A stretch of DNA of 64,000 bases from Syngnathus acus (Eukaryota; Chordata; Actinopteri; Syngnathiformes; Syngnathidae), in contig NC_051090.1 in NCBI RefSeq assembly GCF_901709675.1, positions 4,828,342 to 4,892,341 of the forward strand. The letters are read 5' to 3'. Every line of letters starts with the position of its first letter. Positions within the stretch are counted from its first letter, which is position 1. Both the position numbers and the translations under genes were made by a program. Under the pieces are notes generated by a model. The model saw only the letters and a program-made list of their open reading frames with translations, was not told where the DNA came from and ran no database searches. This document shows, in pieces, positions 58,166 to 64,000 of this stretch.

Positions 58166-61100
58166 GTAAGTCATGCCAGCCACACATTTGTTTATTTGTG
58201 TGAAAGTTTTGGCTCTTCAAGCTTAGCTTGGTGATATTGTTTTTTTTTTTTTTTCCCTGTGAACTTCTCATGGGTCACGTTTGTCATATGTACGCATCAG
58301 ATGCTTTGCCGCTTATTTGTGATTGGATGTCGTAGCTTATTAATACATCAGATGCGGCAGACTCACCCCGTTTGGAAAAATGTGTCGCTGCTGAGGCCAG
58401 AATGTTGGGTGCGAGTGTGAAAGTGGCGAAATGACACAGCAGATGCTTTGGTGACACCATTTCAAGCGCTCACAATCGCCGCTTGAACGAGCGCACGCGT
58501 CGCGATGGGGAAGGCAAGAATTAAAAAATGAGTCGGGTAAACCTGTTGATAAGGCTGCAACAAATGTACGAATCTCACTTCATATTTCAGAAAAGCTTTG
58601 TCGCTTTTCCGGGAACATGTTGAGGTTCACTCGGCCATCGGTCGCAGCGGCAGTTTACCCCATCCGACCTTTTGTCCACACGGGCGTCCATTGTCGCTCT
58701 ACTTGTGTGTCTCTTTGGTCGTCTCGGCGGCTTTGGATTTGTCTGTTTTCTAATGAGTCCATCCTGAAAAGAGGTATTGTTTTCTTGATGCCAAGCAGAA
58801 TGAAAAGATGAGCAGACTTGCAGGCAGGACAAAGCAGGAGGGGGTGTTTGGACAGCCTGTTTAAATCCACTCGTACCAGTAGCCAAAGCTATAAACAGGG
58901 TATTGTTTGTCGGCAGGATGTGCTGTCTCATTTGGTCTTAATACTTCACCTCGTCTGTTTTGTGCTCGCAGCGAGGCGAAGCACTTTAAGTGCATGTGAC
59001 TCGTAGCGCTGTACTAAATCAGAATTGATCAAAACAGAGCCTGGTAGATACACAAGTGGGTTTTAACCACTGAATAAAGTGACTCCTTCTACTGGAAGTG
59101 GACTTTATTGGGTTTTTTTTTTTGCAGAGCATAATTTATAGCTAAGTGTTGCTGTCCTTGTTTGCCTTAAAGCAGCAGACATGGCTATGGCCACCAGTTA
59201 CATAATACCGGTAGTGATTCTAGTCTCGGTATTGGTGCATTTCTTCTTTCATTAACCATCATTCATTTGGCACTTCCAATAACTCCTCAATCTGCCTCAG
59301 CAACAACTTGGCACTCTTATTCCATTTTCAGAGTGCAGTGCATTAGGCACTGACTCCATTCCGACCATCACACTTACAAATTGTACGCATGTTTGGGCCT
59401 GGGAGCCATTTGGTGTGGGGGAGCCTCGCTCTCCACTCATTCTTCAAAGTGAGTCACCCAGTCGACTGCGTCAGTCCCTCTGTGGCTTCGCCCTCCCCGC
59501 ATCACAATCCCTCTCACGTCCATCCCCTCTGGCTTCTGAGTTCTCCCGACTCAAATTGCAGCATTACATTTGATATGTCTGTAATGTATAGCTGCAATCG
59601 CCGCCAACCGACACTCGCCCGCTGTCAATAACCCTAAATTACAAACAAACCTGCCCCGGTTTATGTCTTTGCACTCGATGGGCCTCGTTTGTTTGGTCGA
59701 TCAGCGAAGCAAACGTGATGTTTCTCAGCGGTTGTCCTTCGGTCGAGTCTTTACCTTGTGTTCATTGTAAAGAACGCATTAGTCAATAAAGCTCATTGAA
59801 AAGCAATTCTTTGGAGTAACAAGTGTGTGTCATGCGAGGCTAGAGTGGAGCGAAACGGACTGGAAATAAAGGACATGTATTTATAGTGGGCCACCTGCAG
59901 CCTTCACACACGTCAAGCCCTTCGGTAAACAGAGCCGATGCCTTCGACACCGTGGGGGGGGGGGGGGGGGTGAGCAATGTACTGTACGCAATGGACTTAG
60001 CGCACGATGTCGCCATCAGAAAGTTCTCGCTTCAGTCTTTGCTCATATTTTAATTCATTTTACTGCCCCCCTCGGTCCACAAGCTATGAGAAGAAAATTG
60101 TGAAAGCATTATGGCAAAAGTCGTTGCGGTGTTGTGAAAGCCAATTTTGCTTTGCAGTAAACAAACACAATGCACTGTAGCTTTTTTATTTGTGTGAAAT
60201 AGAGAAATACCTTCAATTGTTGATGGTTTCAGAAAAGTGGAGAATGAAAAGCAGTTGTGGAGCTTTTAGAGGCTCTCCATGTTTTTTCAGTAAGAAGAAT
60301 CCTGGAGCACATTTGCCGCGGGCCCCCGGGGCGGATCTTATAGTTATTTCAAATTCAAACAATGACGTGTTTTAATTGTAAAGAGATGGAAAAGAACAAA
60401 TATGACATGCATTCCCACGCTATGGAGTTAGCATAGGTTTTCAATTATTTTGAATTCGGAAAAAAAGGCCTGCCATATATCCTTGGTTAAGTGTTTTTAT
60501 TCCCCCTGGTCCTTTCAGTCCGATGCTTGTTTCATGCCGACGCCAGGTTGTCAAGTTAAACATCCCAAAATGTTTTCATTTTGTTTATTTCACAATGACG
60601 TTTCTTCCGTTCCTTTTATTTGGTCTCCTTTTCCCCCCTGCAGAAAATTTCAATACCACGGTCCGAGAATTCCAATGAACTGCACACGTTTACTTTCTAC
60701 CTGTCCAACGTGGGCAGAGATAACCCGCAGGGCAGCTTCGACTGCATCCAGCAGTACATCAGCAGGTGAGGGCCAACACGCTCTCTCGCGGCCTTGCTCG
60801 GTTGCAACCACAACATCATAAAACATATCTCAACTCGCTCACACTTTTGGGATGTCAGCCGACGTGTGTGAATCAGTTTTAGCGACGCCATATTTGTGAA
60901 TAAGAAGGGATTCTTCTCTCGTTTCTTCCACCGATTAATTTGCACAGGGGTGTGTAGACTTAATATATCAACTACATCCATACCAAACTCAGATTTGCTG
61001 CATCCCTGGAAGTCAGAAAGATCTTTCCTCCCAGAAATTGACCTCCAGTTGTATGCGGTCAAGCATCCTTGACACTTTTGGTACCAAAGCACATCGACAC

Positions 61101-64000
61101 GTCTCATTGCCGTCCCGCTGCGCAGAAGAAAGAAAGAAAAAAAAAAAGCGCTGACTGAATCAGATGAAACTGGAACAGAAGCCAGAAACCAGAAAGGAGA
61201 CGGCGAGTGTCGAAACTCCCACAGCAAAGCCGGTCACGTGGAGTTCAACCACATCTCCGAGTGCATCCTTATCGGCTCGCCGAGTCAAATGACGGCGCTC
61301 GGTCGGCCTCGAGATGCCGCCGCATCTCCTTCGCTGCCAAACTGTCAAAAAAGGGAAGCGGTCAGACGTTAAGGCATTCGGTGTGTTCGTGTGGAGAAAG
61401 CCACAGCTAATTGGGAAAGTAATGGGTGCATGTTAAAAGACTCAAACGATCACAAAATAAAACATGTTGTTTATTGAAAAGCTTTGTCTGTAATAACACG
61501 CCACACTTTTTTCCCCTACTGAGTCTTTGAGTCACCCCACCCTGTTCGTCCTCTCTCACGGTCTCTCCTTCTTTGTTTTGGCAGCGAGGGTAGCATTCAG
61601 CTGGACTGTTTGGGCGCCATCCAAGACAAGATTACCGTATGTGCCACGGACGATTCTTACCAGAAGGCCAGAGAAAGCATGGCCCAGGTCGAGGAGGAGA
61701 CGCGCAGCAGGGGCGCCATTGTCATCAAGCCCGGCGGCAGATATGTCGGTGAGCGGCGTGCCTTAAGAAAGTTGCCAGGAAAACAAAACGCATCATTAAA
61801 AAATGAAAATATCCAAATGCTCGGAGGGAGGTCAAAGAGGAAATTGCCCGTGCCGCAACCTCCCAAGCTGAGACGACCACAGTTTCAGATGTTTATGACA
61901 CTAATTATGATGCCTCTTTTATTTACTTTTCAGGCAAAAGGGTTCAGATCCGGAAACCGGCATCGACCCTGTCCGACGTGGCCCCCTCGCGCAGGACCTC
62001 ACGGCCCGTCATCATCTCCAGCAGCGCGGTCAAGAAAGCAAGCACTCAGCACCGGCCGCTCCGAGAGCGCCTGGTCCACCTGCTGGCCCTCAAGCCTTAC
62101 AAGAAGCCCGAGCTGCTCCTCAGGTTGCAGAAAGACGGCCTCTTGCAGTCTGACAAAGACGCCATGGACAGCCACCTGCAACAGGTCGTCACGTGCGCCG
62201 GCTCCTGTAACCTGCTGACATTATTCCTTACCACTGATCTCCTTTTCACCCAATAGGTGGCAAACTTGAATGGCAAAGATAACACCCTCACGTTAAAAGA
62301 CTTTTTATATAAGGAAGTTCACAAAGAGTGGCCCGGATACACGGAAGGAGACCAGCAGCTTCTCAAGAGAATCTTGTTCAGGTAAAGATTTTTCTTTTTC
62401 TGAGAATAGTCACACTATTGCAATTCTCATGATTGCCCTTCACGTTAAGACATACAAGTCGCCGGAAGCCGATTTGAATCTGTTTTGAGCGACGTTATCA
62501 GACGTTCCGTCACGCAGACATTCTAGTCAGAACTCGTGCTTGCGTGCAAACACCTGTCCTTTAAAAATCGAGGCTATTGTGTATCAGGTGGCAACGGAAT
62601 GTCACAGCTTACGCAGTCACGGTCTCAATAATCATTTTTAATTATGGATGTTTATAAAGCAGCTATTGTCTGAGTTGCCTCTGATGAATGACTTGTGACA
62701 TGTTGCCATTGGAGCAATGAATTATGTTTATTGACATCATGAGCTGTTGGCTTCCTTCCCAGTGGAAAAAGTCTGGTTCCTCGCGATCTGCTAGCAAGGA
62801 AATGCTAGCCTCCAGTTGGCTATTAATATAGATCAGGCAGCAAACGGCTCAATGAAACATGAAAATCATCTCGGAGCGTGTCCTTGTTTCAAAGTATCGA
62901 AATACTGCGATGCGACTGTGGTCGATACCGGTCACCGATACCAAGGCACCCTCTTGTCGACGTTTGATCTGTTCAAACCATTTCTTTCCCATGTAATTAT
63001 TGCGTGGATTTATTTTCCATTCATGTCATAGTTGCAAGACAATTTATGGAGGGAAATAAATGAAAAAAAAGGAGCAGCGTTGATTGTTTGTTTTGGTGTA
63101 CATACACACAGCTACTTGACTATACTGCACGTGATGCAACCGAGTTCTAGCACATGCTGATCTCTGCAGTAGTCCAAGGTTTGACTCCCTCTACAGTATT
63201 CCGACCCCCAGCAGAGACACAAAAACATTTTGTGCGTCCAAGTGTCCCCCCCCCCCCCCTCCCCTGCTGATTATCAACTGTGGCTCATTTACTCCGTTAT
63301 GTTTGTGTGCAAAAAGTACAAAAGCTCGACTTCAGTCGTGCGCTTGCACAATTTGGCAGCCCATCTGCAACACTGCGATGGAAATATGGTGTGTCACTTA
63401 TTGGAAATGAATGTGTTTGTTCTTTCAGGAAGCAGTGCCAGTCTCAGAACAGTGCCGCTCCTCCTCCAGAGAGCCCGCCCAAGGAGTTAGCCAGCAGCTC
63501 ACCGTCTCAGGTGAAAACACAAAACACACCCAAGACTTTTCGTAATGCCGCGATGATGTCATTTTGGACATTTACCCGAAAACACAAATGTTTTGGACCA
63601 CCAAGTCTGTTGTTAATATTGTGTTACTTTTGTTTGCCAGAAACGTCCCGCTGCAGACTTCATCGACCCCCTCGCCAATAAGAAGCCGAGGATATCGCAC
63701 CTTGCCAGCAAAGCTGCACCCAGTCCTATTAATGGCAAGCTCAACTCATCCAACGGCAAAGGGGAGGCAGGCGGAGCGCAGCCGGGACTCGGCGCTCACC
63801 TGTCGGACGGCGCCCCGTCGTCCGGCTCCCAGCCGCTCTCCATGCTGGATATCCCGCGACCATTTGAAGCGTTGTCAGACGTCAGCAACGACTCCAGCCA
63901 TAACGGCAAAGACTGCGACGTCCAGGAAACCACGGCGGAGAGGCTCGGCCAAGCGCCTACGCTTCCTTCGGCGACGGCGGCGGCGCCGCCACCCACCGGC
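53294..64000 (+). CDS. ell: RNA polymerase II elongation factor ELL (3' partial, 8 exons)
   Basis: ELL suppresses Pol II pausing. It is a subunit of the super elongation and little elongation complexes, with EAF1/2 as partners, and acts in the nucleus. Exons: 53294-53428, 58121-58165, 60644-60765, 61585-61748, 61934-62184, 62257-62381, 63429-63510, 63641-64000 (runs off the window, still open). They give 428 codons against about 620 in human [23 protein letters not shown] identifies ELL rather than ELL2/ELL3. The C-terminal occludin-homology (p53-binding) region is beyond the end. Some residues, such as [15 protein letters not shown], are closer to ELL2, but start, overall match and synteny favour ELL. 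Confidence 0.94.
53429..58120 (+). other. ELL intron 1
   Basis: A 4.7-kb intron with one dispersed repeat copy (53935-54130) and A/T-rich stretches. ORFs such as 54741-55037 and 55952-56416 lack recognisable domains. Confidence 0.5.
53935..54130 (+). repeat. Dispersed repeat related to the 'cttgagatacgag' family
   Basis: The sequence tatagtggtgttctgattta, then tgagtttaattggttccacg, accaccctcgtaactcacat and ccattaatccgttcc follows the layout of a common teleost TIR repeat. It is diverged from the copy at 35115. Confidence 0.5.
58166..60643 (+). other. ELL intron 2
   Basis: A 2.5-kb intron with a T-run (58235-58254) and a G-run (59954-59970). No gene or mobile element was recognised. Confidence 0.5.
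59954..59970 (+). repeat. G17 homopolymer
   Basis: An unbroken G-run in ELL intron 2. It can form a quadruplex and is prone to length error. Comparable C-runs lie at 17505-17522, 20980-20996, 24539-24555 and 63245-63259. Confidence 0.9.
60644..62381 (+). CDS. ell: ELL elongation-domain exons 3-6
   Basis: Residues 61-280 and part of 281. Blocks include [136 protein letters not shown] and [16 protein letters not shown]. They carry the elongation activity and EAF binding surface. Exon 5 ends CAACAG|gtcgtc, an unusual donor, before a 72-nt intron (62185-62256). Confidence 0.94.
60766..61584 (+). other. ELL intron 3
   Basis: A 0.8-kb intron. Bases 60948-60962 (caggggtgtgtagac) look like a diverged Tc1-type end. 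The minus-strand ORF 60697-61227 covers exon 3 and is a shadow. Confidence 0.45.
62382..63428 (+). other. ELL intron 6
   Basis: A 1.0-kb intron. Bases 62894-62950 contain 'tcgaaatactgcgatgcgactgtggtcgataccggtcaccgatacc', typical of a common fish repeat with GATACCGATAC motifs. There is a C-run at 63245-63259. Confidence 0.45.
63429..64000 (+). CDS. ell: ELL exons 7-8 (linker; runs off the window)
   Basis: Exon 7 (63429-63510) encodes a Ser/Pro-rich piece ending SSSPSQ. Exon 8 from 63641 opens with [20 protein letters not shown], a conserved ELL/ELL2 block ([14 protein letters not shown]) with a likely nuclear localisation signal. It then becomes Ser/Gly/Ala-rich with [16 protein letters not shown], and reaches base 64000 with no stop. 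The last bases encode an Ala/Pro run (gcgacggcggcggcgccgcc), a small GC-rich repeat. Confidence 0.92.

Noticed and set aside
60697-61227. 176-residue minus-strand ORF
   Set aside because: Antisense shadow of ELL exon 3 plus intron; no domain.

Overview
This is ordinary nuclear DNA from a vertebrate, most likely a percomorph teleost. The three genes give clear vertebrate-type proteins split by GT-AG introns. The introns carry long (TG)n tracts, homopolymers, and relics of Tc1/mariner-, hAT- and pogo-like elements, tRNA-like repeats and a LINE tail of the kind common in fish. The species cannot be resolved from the sequence. There are no bacterial, viral or CRISPR features, and no intact transposase or reverse transcriptase.

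Three genes lie head to tail on the + strand. (1) SSBP4 (about 1263-47012) is missing exon 1, which lies upstream. Sixteen exons from the second coding exon to the stop were traced by splice sites and conserved protein. The LUFS-domain exons are spread over a large 5' half, with introns of 2.2, 5.1, 23.2 and 7.9 kb. The Pro/Gly/Met-rich half is packed into 41.1-44.7 kb. (2) FKBP8 (coding 47980-51503, probable non-coding first exon near 47.5 kb) is complete at 391 residues. It has an LC3-interacting motif, a PPIase-like domain, TPRs and a C-terminal tail anchor. (3) ELL (53294 to beyond 64000) is present from its start codon through eight exons (428 codons). Its C-terminal occludin-homology part lies outside the window.

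The intergenic gaps are short, about 0.45 kb and 0.6 kb by poly(A) and promoter signals. FKBP8 intron 1 and the ELL promoter share the 11-mer GTGACGTCATC (full CRE). The products act separately: an LDB1/LIM-complex adaptor in the nucleus, a membrane-anchored co-chaperone and mitophagy receptor at mitochondria/ER, and a Pol II elongation factor. SSBP4, ELL and FKBP8 are also neighbours on human 19p13.11, which supports the orthology, although the local order and orientation differ.

No undescribed system was found. The items most worth a second look are: a possible alternative 3' exon of SSBP4 inside its 3' UTR; a TIR-bearing MITE in the same UTR; convergent CTCF-like motifs bracketing SSBP4 exon 5; a 72-nt ELL intron with a weak donor and an in-frame stop; a dispersed repeat family with at least six copies; and a decayed zinc-finger-like ORF.
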